A DNA stretch of 8,345 nt from Chloroflexota bacterium (lineage in GTDB: Bacteria > Chloroflexota > Limnocylindria > QHBO01). Below, piece by piece: positions 1 to 5,938 of the stretch (its first letter is position 1; every line of letters begins with the position of its first letter). The DNA is taken from the NCBI GenBank assembly GCA_005882055.1, contig VBGQ01000045.1, forward strand, positions 1-8,345, read 5' to 3'. The notes beneath the pieces were generated by a model. It did not search any database. It was not told the DNA's origin and worked only from the letters and a program-made list of their open reading frames with translations. Made by a program: the position numbers and the translations under genes.

Positions 1-354
1 CTCCTTGAGGGCAACCTGGTGTCGGTCGACCTCGATCCCCTCCCGAGCGAGCAGATCGGCGATCTCCCGGTTGGTGACCGAGCCGAAGAGGCGGTTCTTC
101 TCGCCGGCCTTGACCGCGACCTCGAGCCGGATGCCCTGCAGCCGCTCCGCGATCGCCTCCGCATCGGTGCGCAGGGCCCGTTCGCGATCCTCGCGTTCGC
201 TGCGGTGTCGCTCCCAGTTCTTGAGAGCCCCGGCGTCGGCGATCTGCACGGCGCCGGTCGGAATCAGGAAGTTTCGCGCGTAGCCGCTCTTGACTTCCTT
301 GACCTCGCCCTCGCGGCCCAGGCCGCGCACGTCACGCTGGAGGATGACCTTCAC
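1..354 (-). CDS. rplI: Ribosomal protein L9 (bL9), 3' end cut by window edge
   Basis: Large-subunit ribosomal protein bL9, which binds 23S rRNA and helps keep the reading frame. Translating the minus strand from a GTG at 354 gives 118 residues beginning MKVILQRDVRGLGREGEV, then a KSGYARNFLIPTGA stretch. This is the bL9 N-terminal rRNA-binding domain with its conserved G-x-G and Y-A-R-N-(F/Y)-L-(I/L)-P motif. A charged connecting helix follows (about 42-75), then the start of the C-terminal domain with KNRLFGSVTNREIADLL (about 85-101). The family is usually near 148 residues, so about 30 C-terminal residues lie off the left edge. The GTG start overlaps the stop of the upstream DUF1232 gene by 4 nt (GTGA), suggesting translational coupling and no promoter of its own. 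The gene immediately upstream is not rpsR, ssb or rpsF, the common bL9 neighbours. Confidence 0.95.
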   Translation of the reverse strand, partial: MKVILQRDVRGLGREGEVKEVKSGYARNFLIPTGAVQIADAGALKNWERHRSEREDRERALRTDAEAIAERLQGIRLEVAVKAGEKNRLFGSVTNREIADLLAREGIEVDRHQVALKE

Positions 355-863
355 GCGGCTGCCTCCTCCTTCTCCGTGGAGCGAGGCGAGCGTCGGGGCC
401 GCGAGCGGGCATCGCGCCAGCCGGCGATCAGGCGCCGCACGCTGCCCGGATCCCGCAGGTCTCCGTATCGCTCGAGGAGCTCCGGCAGGTTGTCGCGGAT
501 GCGGTCGTATCGGTCTCCGAGCACGTGTCGCAGTCGTTCGAGGTCCCGGTCGAGCCTCGCCGTGCCGTTGCGGGCACGCTCCAGGTGCTCGCGACGCACG
601 TCGTCGGGGGCGTTGGCGATGAACAGGTCGAGGACCAGGAGGAGGACGGTGAGGTCGTCTGCCTGACCGATGATCGGCAACGCGTCCGGGATCAGGTCGA
701 TGGGGGTAACCAGGTAGGCGAGCCCCGCGCCGAGCAGCACCTTCAGGTGGAGCGGAGTGCGGCGGTCACGCGCGAGACCCCAGATGAGGCGCGCATAGGT
801 CGGCAGCTTCCAGACCAGCTGCGCCATCCGGACGTAGCGCCAGCGGCCGGTTCGGTTCAGCAC
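351..863 (-). CDS. DUF1232 (YkvA-like) small membrane protein
   Basis: A 170-residue protein with the DUF1232 hallmark YLVTPIDLIPDALPIIGQAD at about residues 50-69. The function of this widespread family is not established. A hydrophobic segment at about 40-60 and another at about 70-84 flank the PxDLIPD core, suggesting membrane association. The C-terminal half (about 85-170) is highly charged and rich in Arg and Glu, probably helical and cytoplasmic. The start is a GTG at 863 with a perfect AGGAGG Shine-Dalgarno (872-877) 8 nt upstream, which makes this start secure. The stop overlaps the rplI start by 4 nt, so the two genes are co-transcribed. The gene is divergent from lexA. The domain assignment is confident; the role is unknown. 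Confidence 0.88.
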   Translation of the reverse strand: MLNRTGRWRYVRMAQLVWKLPTYARLIWGLARDRRTPLHLKVLLGAGLAYLVTPIDLIPDALPIIGQADDLTVLLLVLDLFIANAPDDVRREHLERARNGTARLDRDLERLRHVLGDRYDRIRDNLPELLERYGDLRDPGSVRRLIAGWRDARSRPRRSPRSTEKEEAAA

Positions 864-893
864 GAGATCGGCCTCCTGATCGATGGGGGCCCG

Positions 894-902
894 ATTCTAG
901 CA
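894..902 (-). promoter_or_regulatory. Probable extended -10 promoter for DUF1232-rplI
   Basis: On the minus strand the sequence TGCTAGAAT contains an extended -10 (TGn followed by TAGAAT, 5 of 6 matches to TATAAT). It sits about 31 nt before the GTG start and upstream of the AGGAGG ribosome binding site. No good -35 hexamer lies 16-18 nt upstream, as is tolerated by extended -10 promoters. It is about 45 bp from the LexA operator, so this promoter is probably not LexA-controlled. Confidence 0.5.
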
Positions 903-937
903 GAGCGCCTGCCCCGGCTCGGAGGCGCCGCATCGGC

Positions 938-967
938 TTGACGATAGAACACCTGTTCTGCTAGGGT
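938..967 (+). promoter_or_regulatory. lexA-dinB promoter
   Basis: TTGACG at 938-943 (5 of 6 matches to TTGACA) is followed after 18 nt by TAGGGT at 962-967, which is preceded by an extended -10 TGC. The LexA box at 947-958 fills the spacer, so bound LexA would block RNA polymerase. The predicted start site is only a few nt before the lexA ATG at 976, and no Shine-Dalgarno is visible, so the lexA message is probably leaderless or nearly so. Confidence 0.65.
947..958 (+). promoter_or_regulatory. LexA operator (SOS box) of lexA-dinB
   Basis: GAACACCTGTTC is an inverted repeat of the form GAAC-N4-GTTC, the SOS box recognised by LexA in Bacillus and many Gram-positive-type bacteria. It lies between the -35 and -10 of the lexA promoter, giving autorepression of lexA and co-repression of dinB. 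The same motif occurs twice more in the window, both upstream of the gene at 3014, and nowhere else that I could find. Confidence 0.9.
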
Positions 968-975
968 CCGGCGAG

Positions 976-1638
976 ATGACCCGGCACGACATCGACCGTC
1001 GACAGAAGATCCTCGAGTGCATCGCCCACACCGTCGTCGAGCGTGGCTATCCCCCGTCGGTGCGCGAGATCGCGGATGCCGTCGGCCTCGCCTCCACCTC
1101 CGCCGTTCATCACCACCTGATCGCGCTGGAACGAGACGGCCTGCTCGAACGCGGAAGCCACAGCTCCCGCGCCCTGCGCCTGACCGCCAGGGCGGAGGGC
1201 AAGCGCTCGACGCGTCTGCCGTCGCGCGTGACGCCGTTCCGCATGCCGGTCGAGCGCGACGTCGTATCGTTGCCCGTCCTCGGCGAGATCGCCGCCGGCC
1301 AGCCCATCGAGGCGTACGCGGACGCCGCGGAATCCCTGGACGTGCCGCGCTCCATCGAGGCACGTGACGGGTCGTACGTGCTGCGGGTGCGAGGCAAGAG
1401 CATGATCGACGCGCTGATCGACGACGGCGACTATGTGATCGTGCAGCCCCAGGCGACCGCCCGCGACGGGGACATCGTGGTCGCGCTGCTGGAGGACAAC
1501 GGCGTGACCCTGAAGCGCTTCTTCCGGGAGCAGGAGCGCATTCGGCTCCAGCCGGCGAACAGCGAGATGGAGCCGATCTTCGCCAGCGAGGTCCAGATCC
1601 AGGGCAAAGTGGTGGGTGTCATCCGCAAGCTCGGCTGA
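976..1638 (+). CDS. lexA: LexA repressor (SOS regulator, self-cleaving S24 family)
   Basis: The 220-residue transcriptional repressor of the SOS response. RecA filaments on single-stranded DNA stimulate its self-cleavage. Residues 1-70 form the winged helix-turn-helix domain (PPSVREIADAVGLAS at 26-40, then the recognition helix region TSAVHHHLIALERDG). Residues about 97-220 are the S24 protease-like domain. The cleavage site is visible as Ala107-Gly108 in GEIAAGQP. The catalytic pair is Ser142 (GKSMIDALI) and Lys180 (NGVTLKRFF). Length and residue set are typical, so the protein should be functional. The ATG at 976 has no clear Shine-Dalgarno, which fits a near-leaderless transcript from the promoter at 938-967. 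The gene is followed 30 nt later by dinB in the same direction, so the repressor and polymerase IV are induced together. Confidence 0.97.
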   Translation: MTRHDIDRRQKILECIAHTVVERGYPPSVREIADAVGLASTSAVHHHLIALERDGLLERGSHSSRALRLTARAEGKRSTRLPSRVTPFRMPVERDVVSLPVLGEIAAGQPIEAYADAAESLDVPRSIEARDGSYVLRVRGKSMIDALIDDGDYVIVQPQATARDGDIVVALLEDNGVTLKRFFREQERIRLQPANSEMEPIFASEVQIQGKVVGVIRKLG

Positions 1639-1668
1639 TTGCCGACCGACCCCTCAGAGGCGCCGGCC

Positions 1669-2922
1669 ATGAGCGACGCGCACCAGCGGCTCATCGGACC
1701 AAGGCGCAGCATCCTGCACGCAGACCTCGACGCGTTCTACGCATCGGTCGAGGTCCTCGACGATCCGTCGCTTCGCGACCGCCCGGTGATCGTGGGCGGC
1801 GCACGCGGCGAGCGTGGCGTGGTGAGCGCCGCCTCGTACGAGGCCCGTCGCTTCGGCGTCCACTCGGCGATGCCCATTCGAACCGCCGAGCGCCTGTGCC
1901 CCACCGGAGTCTTCCTGCCCGGCCGACCGGATCGCTATCGCCAGCTGAGCGAGCAGGTGATGGGCATCTTCAGGTCGTACACGCCGCTCGTCGAGCCGAT
2001 CAGCCTCGACGAGGCATTCCTCGACGTCACCGGCAGCGCGGCGGCCTTCGGGGATGGCGAGGCGATCGCCCGCCAGATCAAGTCGCGGGTGCTCGACGAG
2101 GCCGGGCTGGTGGTCAGCGTCGGCGTCGCCAGCAACAAGCTGTGCGCCAAGGTCGCCTCGGACCTGCGCAAGCCGAACGCGCTGGTCGTCGTGCCCCCCG
2201 GCGAGGAGGCCGCGTTCCTGGCGCCGCTGCCGGTGAGCCGGCTGTGGGGTGTCGGCCCAAAGGCCCAGCAGGCGCTGCGCGACTTTGGCGTGCAGCGCAT
2301 TGGCGACCTGGCGGCGCTTTCAGAGGCGACCCTCCAGCGGCGCTTCGGCCAGCATGGCGGCGAGTTGGCGCGACGGGCGCAGGGCATCGACCCCTCCCGG
2401 CTGGTGCCGAGCCAGGCACCCAAGAGCATCGGTCACGAGCACACCTTCGAGCACGACGTCGTCGACGGACGATTCCTGGAGGCGACGCTCCTCGACCTGG
2501 CCGAATCGGTCGCCACCCGGTTACGCCGTCACCACATGGCAGCCGGCGCCGTGCAGCTCAAGCTGCGGTACGAAGGGTTCGAGACCCTCACCCGGCAGGC
2601 GCCGCTTCCCCACCAGACCCGCGACAGCGAGCCGCTCTACGCTGCCGCCGTCGAGCTGTTGCGCCGGACGCTGGTCCCCGGGCGCGCGGTCAGGCTGGTG
2701 GGGCTGACGGCCATAAATCTTGCCGATGCGCAGCAGCTGACCCTGTTCGACGGCGTCGACCGCGATGAGCGCTTGTCGGCATCGATCGATTCGGTTCGCG
2801 AGCGATTCGGCGAGAACGCGATCACCCGCGCGCGCCTGCTCACGGATCGCCCGCGCCGCCGCTTCGACTTTGGCGAGCGGCCCAACAAGGCGGGCCCAGC
2901 ACGCGATGCCGAGGACGCTTGA
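1669..2922 (+). CDS. dinB: DNA polymerase IV (Y-family translesion polymerase)
   Basis: An error-prone Y-family polymerase that bypasses damaged template bases during the SOS response. It has 417 residues from the ATG at 1669, chosen because an AGAGG lies 8 nt upstream; a TTG at 1639 directly after the lexA stop is the alternative. The palm and catalytic residues are visible: HADLDAFYASVE with metal-binding Asp19 and Asp21 and the steric-gate position Tyr24, and PISLDEAFLDVT with Asp114 and Glu115. Next come VGVASNKLCAKVASDLRKP and the helix-hairpin-helix thumb region (WGVGPKAQQALRDFGV). The little finger starts near SIGHEHTFEHDV. A QLTLF beta-clamp-binding motif sits at residues 356-360, followed by an Arg-rich tail of about 57 residues. 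It forms an operon with lexA. Its stop codon lies inside the -35 hexamer of the next promoter. Confidence 0.96.
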   Translation: MSDAHQRLIGPRRSILHADLDAFYASVEVLDDPSLRDRPVIVGGARGERGVVSAASYEARRFGVHSAMPIRTAERLCPTGVFLPGRPDRYRQLSEQVMGIFRSYTPLVEPISLDEAFLDVTGSAAAFGDGEAIARQIKSRVLDEAGLVVSVGVASNKLCAKVASDLRKPNALVVVPPGEEAAFLAPLPVSRLWGVGPKAQQALRDFGVQRIGDLAALSEATLQRRFGQHGGELARRAQGIDPSRLVPSQAPKSIGHEHTFEHDVVDGRFLEATLLDLAESVATRLRRHHMAAGAVQLKLRYEGFETLTRQAPLPHQTRDSEPLYAAAVELLRRTLVPGRAVRLVGLTAINLADAQQLTLFDGVDRDERLSASIDSVRERFGENAITRARLLTDRPRRRFDFGERPNKAGPARDAEDA

Positions 2923-2947
2923 CGAATAGAACGCGCGTTCGTATCCT
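2919..2947 (+). promoter_or_regulatory. SOS promoter of the small gene at 3014
   Basis: TTGACG at 2919-2924 and TATCCT at 2942-2947 are separated by 17 nt, a canonical sigma-70-type arrangement. The -35 contains the dinB stop codon. The 5' half closely resembles the lexA promoter: both read TTGACGA, then an A/T-rich step ending in AGAAC. A LexA box fills the spacer and a second lies about 14 nt after the -10. The expected transcript begins near 2954. Confidence 0.75.
2929..2940 (+). promoter_or_regulatory. LexA operator 1 of the small SOS gene
   Basis: GAACGCGCGTTC is a perfect 12-bp palindrome matching GAAC-N4-GTTC. It lies between the -35 and -10 elements, the position expected for repression by promoter occlusion. 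Confidence 0.88.
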
Positions 2948-2960
2948 TCGGGGTCCAATC

Positions 2961-2972
2961 GAACGCCTGTTC
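2961..2972 (+). promoter_or_regulatory. LexA operator 2 of the small SOS gene
   Basis: GAACGCCTGTTC is a second GAAC-N4-GTTC box, centred 32 bp downstream of operator 1 (about three helical turns). It should lie just after the transcription start. Two boxes on the same helical face suggest cooperative or tighter LexA repression than at lexA itself, which has one. Confidence 0.82.
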
Positions 2973-3013
2973 GGTGCCCTGGGCAGGCCACAGCTGAAGG
3001 AGCTCACCCAACC

Positions 3014-3271
3014 ATGGCACCAACCAAGGCACCGACACCGGCTCTCGTCCACTGGGATCACACCGCGGATCGACCAACCCTCGTCCGTTGGGGCGGCCAC
3101 GCCGTACGCGTCACGCGCCTCGCCTCGGTACGCGACGAGCGTCACGCCTATCTCGCGGAGCGAGGTCCTCGTCTGACGATGGTCGTCGAGACGTCCAGCG
3201 GCGCGGCGACCCTCGTCTTCGACGCCGCTGCAGGACGCTGGTACGTGGAGGGCGCTGACCAGGCGGCCTGA
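3014..3271 (+). CDS. Small uncharacterised SOS-regulated protein (85 aa)
   Basis: I do not recognise this protein with confidence. It is 85 residues, soluble, with no signal peptide, membrane segment or cysteine. It has a Trp-containing, probably mostly beta-strand core: LVHWDHTADRPTLVRW at 11-26, then GGHAVRVTRLASVRDERHAYL, and a C-terminal TLVFDAAAGRWYVEG. The pattern of alternating strands ending in an aromatic-rich RWYVEG recalls small domains such as DUF6504 that accompany Y-family polymerases in actinobacteria, but this is a weak impression. The ATG at 3014 follows GAAGGAG (2996-3002) with an 11-nt gap. Its own promoter and two LexA boxes, immediately after dinB, make it a dedicated SOS gene, possibly a polymerase IV accessory or a small DNA-damage-response factor. 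It is not an antisense or out-of-frame artefact, because the promoter and ribosome binding site all point to this frame. Confidence 0.8.
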   Translation: MAPTKAPTPALVHWDHTADRPTLVRWGGHAVRVTRLASVRDERHAYLAERGPRLTMVVETSSGAATLVFDAAAGRWYVEGADQAA

Positions 3272-3297
3272 CCGCAGCCGGCCCCGTCGGCCCCCCG

Positions 3298-3303
3298 TAC
3301 AAT
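3298..3303 (+). promoter_or_regulatory. Possible -10 element for the folate gene pair
   Basis: TACAAT matches TATAAT at 5 of 6 positions in an otherwise very GC-rich 60-nt gap and lies 28 nt upstream of the ATG at 3332. No convincing -35 is seen. A 15-bp palindrome (CGCGCGG-T-CCGCGCG, 3310-3324) lies just downstream, near the predicted start site. It could be an operator or leader hairpin, or chance in this base composition. Confidence 0.45.
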
Positions 3304-3331
3304 CGCCAGCGCGCGGTCCGCGCGGCCACCG

Positions 3332-4024
3332 ATGAGCCGGCGGCACACGATGAGGCATTTTCGATTGACCGAAACCGAGGCGCAGGCAACGGCAGCCCTG
3401 TCGCAGCTCAGCGTGGATGAGCTGCTCGAGCGGCTGTCGAGCAGCGCTCCGGTGCCGGGGGGTGGCAGCGCTGCGGCGCTGGCGGGCGCGATGGGGGCCA
3501 GCCTCGTCTCCATGGTCGCCGCCCTCACCGTCGGACGCGAGGCATACGTGCAGGTGGATGTCACAGCCCGCGAGATCGGCCAATCGGCGAATTCACTGCG
3601 CCAGGAGCTCGTCGACCTCGCGGAACAGGACTCGGCTGCCTACCGGGCCTTTGTCAGCGCGCGTGGCCTTCCGCGCGAGACCGATGCGCAGCGCGCCGCC
3701 CGGGCGAGCGCGATGCAGGACGCGAGCAAACGCTCGACGGAGGCTCCACTGCGTACGGCCCGCGTCGCCCGCGAGGCGCTCGAGCTCGCGCGGAGGATTG
3801 CGCCGATCGGCAACCGCAACGCGGTGAGCGACGCGGGTGTGGCGGCCCAGCTGCTATCGGCCGCGGTACGCGGCGCAAGCCTGAATGTCCGCATCAACCT
3901 GCCGCTGCTCGCGGAGGACGAACCGCTGCGACTGAGCGCGCCCGCCGATTTGGCCGATCTCGAACGGGAGACGGCCGACCTCGAGGCAGCCGCCCTGGCC
4001 GACGTGTCCAGCCGGATCGCCTGA
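3332..4024 (+). CDS. Cyclodeaminase/cyclohydrolase family protein (FTCD_C, FchA-like)
   Basis: A 230-residue member of the FTCD C-terminal domain family, soluble and all-helical. Characterised relatives are formiminotetrahydrofolate cyclodeaminase and the methenyltetrahydrofolate cyclohydrolase FchA of clostridia and Methylobacterium. Family marks visible are the glycine-rich APVPGGGSAAALAGAMGASL near residues 39-58, the D-S-A-A-Y segment at 100-104, and GNRNAVSDAGVAAQLL at 160-175 followed by NVRINLP. The length matches single-domain family members, not the bifunctional animal FTCD. The ATG at 3332 gives the longest form; Met7 (3350) is equally possible because neither start has a Shine-Dalgarno. 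It sits 12 nt upstream of folD in the same direction, so the two almost certainly act on the same folate intermediates. The neighbouring FolD has lost its cyclohydrolase residues, so an FchA-like cyclohydrolase role is more attractive here than formimino-folate deamination. This is inference. Confidence 0.88.
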   Translation: MSRRHTMRHFRLTETEAQATAALSQLSVDELLERLSSSAPVPGGGSAAALAGAMGASLVSMVAALTVGREAYVQVDVTAREIGQSANSLRQELVDLAEQDSAAYRAFVSARGLPRETDAQRAARASAMQDASKRSTEAPLRTARVAREALELARRIAPIGNRNAVSDAGVAAQLLSAAVRGASLNVRINLPLLAEDEPLRLSAPADLADLERETADLEAAALADVSSRIA

Positions 4025-4036
4025 TCCGGGCGACCG

Positions 4037-4900
4037 ATGACCGCGCAGATCCTCGACGGTAAGGCGCTTGCCGCGCAGCTTCGCACCGAGGTCGCAGAGC
4101 GCGCCGCCGCCCTGACTGAGCGCCTCGGAGCCGCGCCCCGCCTGGCGATCGTCAGCTTCGAGGACGAGGGCCCGTCGGCGGTCTACGTGCGAAGCGTTGC
4201 GAGAGCCGCCGAACGGGTGGGCATCGATCCCCTCACCCTCACCCTGCCGGCCGAGATGGAGCCTGACGACGTCGGGAGGCGGATCGATGCGCTGAATCGA
4301 GATGCGAGCGTGGCCGGCATCGTGCTCGCGGAACCGTTGCCCGCCTGGCTCTCGAGGACCGATCTCGCGGCCCACATCGACCCGGCCAAGGACGTCGACG
4401 GCGCGAGCCCGGTAAATGCCGGCTGGCTGGCCCGCGGCGAGCCGCGGATGGTTCCCGCCACGGCCCTCGCGGTTCTGACCATCCTGCGCCGGCACGAGAT
4501 CCCGATCGCGGGTCGCCGTGCCGTGGTCGTGGGCCGCTCACCGGTGATCGGCCGGCCCGTCGCACAACTGCTCATCGCCGCCGATGCGACCGTGGTCGTC
4601 TGCCACTCGCGGACCGCCGACCTCGCGGCGGAGACGCGCCGCGCGGAGATCCTGGTGGTGGCGGCGGGGCGGCCCGGGCTCATCGGTCCGGACATGGTCA
4701 GCCCGGGGTGCGTGGTCATCGATTGCGGGATCACGACCACTCCGGCTGGTGTGGTCGGAGACGTGGACTTCGAGGCGGTGCGCGAGGTGGTGACCGCCAT
4801 CACGCCCGTCCCCGGAGGCGTTGGCCCGGTGACCTCGGTGATGGTGGTGGTGCAGGCCATCGCCGCCGCCGAGCGAGCAGGTGGAATGGCGGCCCGCTAG
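4037..4900 (+). CDS. folD: FolD-family methylenetetrahydrofolate dehydrogenase, cyclohydrolase site altered
   Basis: A 287-residue FolD-family cytosolic enzyme. The family normally oxidises 5,10-methylene-THF with NAD(P)+ and hydrolyses methenyl-THF to 10-formyl-THF. The protein aligns without gaps to E. coli FolD through the first 122 residues. Tyr50 and Asp121 (PAKDVDG) are kept, but the catalytic Lys54 is Val (YVRSVARAAERVGI, codon 4196-4198) and Gln98 is Ala (GIVLAEPLP in place of the usual VQLPLP). The usual PCTP motif also reads PATA. The Rossmann domain looks intact: VVVGRSPVIGRPVAQLL, CHSRT, and TPVPGGVGPVTS near the C terminus. Loss of the Lys/Gln pair predicts little cyclohydrolase activity with dehydrogenase possibly kept. 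It is co-transcribed with the FchA-like gene. Its TAG stop overlaps the convergent gene's stop by 3 nt. Confidence 0.93.
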   Translation: MTAQILDGKALAAQLRTEVAERAAALTERLGAAPRLAIVSFEDEGPSAVYVRSVARAAERVGIDPLTLTLPAEMEPDDVGRRIDALNRDASVAGIVLAEPLPAWLSRTDLAAHIDPAKDVDGASPVNAGWLARGEPRMVPATALAVLTILRRHEIPIAGRRAVVVGRSPVIGRPVAQLLIAADATVVVCHSRTADLAAETRRAEILVVAAGRPGLIGPDMVSPGCVVIDCGITTTPAGVVGDVDFEAVREVVTAITPVPGGVGPVTSVMVVVQAIAAAERAGGMAAR

Positions 4901-5934
4901 GGCAGGAGGCTGGTGTCGACCAGCTGCTCCACCGTGGGGGGCGAGCCCGTGATCGGATCGTCGGGAAGGCCCGCCATGAACGAGACGGTCTTCGCCCAGG
5001 CCGTCGGGTCGATCGCCCCCGCGCCGTGCGCCGTGGTGTAGGCGTTCGACCAGGTCGCGATGGTGGCCGACAGGATCGCGAGCTGCGTCGCCCGCGTCGC
5101 GCGGTCCTGGCCAAGTTCGGGGACCGTGGCGATCGCGGCATCGAGGCCTTTCTGGGGGTTGGCCTCGATCTCCCGCATGGCGCGCAAGGTGGCCGCGATG
5201 AAGGCGCGCAGCTGCGTCCGTTTCCTGGCGATGGCGGAGGTGGAAGCGATCAGTCCGTTGCCTGGCAGGGGCACCACCTGGTCGACGCGCAGCAGGGTGC
5301 TGGGCGTACCCGACAGCTCCAGCTGGACCGGCTCGTTGTTGGTGAAGCCGGTCGCGGCATCCACGGCACCCTGCGCCAGCGCGGTGCCCTGGCCAAAGTC
5401 CGGATATAGCTGGATGTCGAGGTCCGATGGCTTCAGTCCGGCCGATGCAAGCAGCGCCTGGAGCATGATCCAGCTGCTCCCGTACTTTCCGGGCGTCCCC
5501 AGCTTGCGTCCGCGCAGGTCGGCGGCGGTCTTGATGCCACTGCTGCGCTTGGCGTACACCACGTTGGGAAACTGGGCGTAGATGGTCGCCACGTAGCGCA
5601 CGGGAATCCCCTGGCTGACCGCGGGGATGATGCTGGTCCCATCCGAGATGCCCACGTCGATTGCCCCCCGGCCGACGAGGATGACGAGGTCGGGATCGAT
5701 CTTGTTCTGGAAGGTTACCTGCAGGCCGGCGTCGCGGTAGTACCCGGCTTGCTGGGCCAGGTAGAACTGTGCGAACTGGACGCTGGGGATGTATCCGAGC
5801 CCAACCGTCAGCGGTGTGAGGGGCGTCGACCCCGATGCCGGTGGTGGAGTGGGCCCACCGTTCAGCGGTCCGCACGCCACCAGCAGCAGGAGCAGCAGGA
5901 CCGCCGGAGCGGCCATCCGTCGTCGCGGGGTCAT
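4897..5934 (-). CDS. ribY: NMT1/THI5-like ABC substrate-binding lipoprotein (RibY-type)
   Basis: The 345-residue extracytoplasmic binding protein of the ABC importer. The N terminus MTPRRRMAAP, a run of leucines and LLVAC form a lipoprotein signal with lipid-anchored Cys21. A Pro/Gly/Ser linker follows, then the mature NMT1/THI5-like domain: LTVGLGYIPSVQFAQFYLAQ, AGYYRDAGLQVTF, GAIDVGISDGTSII, and the ligand-cleft segments ADLRGRKLGTPGKYGSSWIM and AATGFTNNEPVQLEL. This family binds pyrimidine thiamine precursors, sulfonates and, in Chloroflexota RibXY systems, riboflavin. The FMN riboswitch at the head of the operon points to a flavin ligand. The ATG at 5934 is 4 nt after the original stop of the permease gene (5939-5941), confirming operon membership. 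The last codons converge on folD with overlapping stops. The symbol is given by analogy to RibXY. Confidence 0.9.
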   Translation of the reverse strand: MTPRRRMAAPAVLLLLLLVACGPLNGGPTPPPASGSTPLTPLTVGLGYIPSVQFAQFYLAQQAGYYRDAGLQVTFQNKIDPDLVILVGRGAIDVGISDGTSIIPAVSQGIPVRYVATIYAQFPNVVYAKRSSGIKTAADLRGRKLGTPGKYGSSWIMLQALLASAGLKPSDLDIQLYPDFGQGTALAQGAVDAATGFTNNEPVQLELSGTPSTLLRVDQVVPLPGNGLIASTSAIARKRTQLRAFIAATLRAMREIEANPQKGLDAAIATVPELGQDRATRATQLAILSATIATWSNAYTTAHGAGAIDPTAWAKTVSFMAGLPDDPITGSPPTVEQLVDTSLLP

Positions 5935-5938
5935 GCGC

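Noticed and set aside
2919..3176. An 85-codon plus-strand frame starting at the dinB stop
   Set aside because: It starts inside the -35 element, includes both LexA boxes, and has no ribosome binding site. The frame at 3014 has the promoter, the Shine-Dalgarno and the better composition.
3310..3324. A 15-bp GC palindrome before the FchA-like gene, considered as a terminator
   Set aside because: The central loop is one base and there is no T-run. In such GC-rich DNA it may be chance, so it is only mentioned with the -10 element.
2840..3583. A 247-codon minus-strand frame across the dinB end, the SOS promoter and the FchA-like gene
   Set aside because: It overlaps regulatory sites and two well-supported genes on the other strand, and its composition is not protein-like.
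4538..5875. A 445-codon open frame on the minus strand across folD and ribY
   Set aside because: Its translation is Arg/His/Gly/Pro-rich with no recognisable domain, and it lies antisense or out of frame to two clear genes. It reflects high-GC codon structure.
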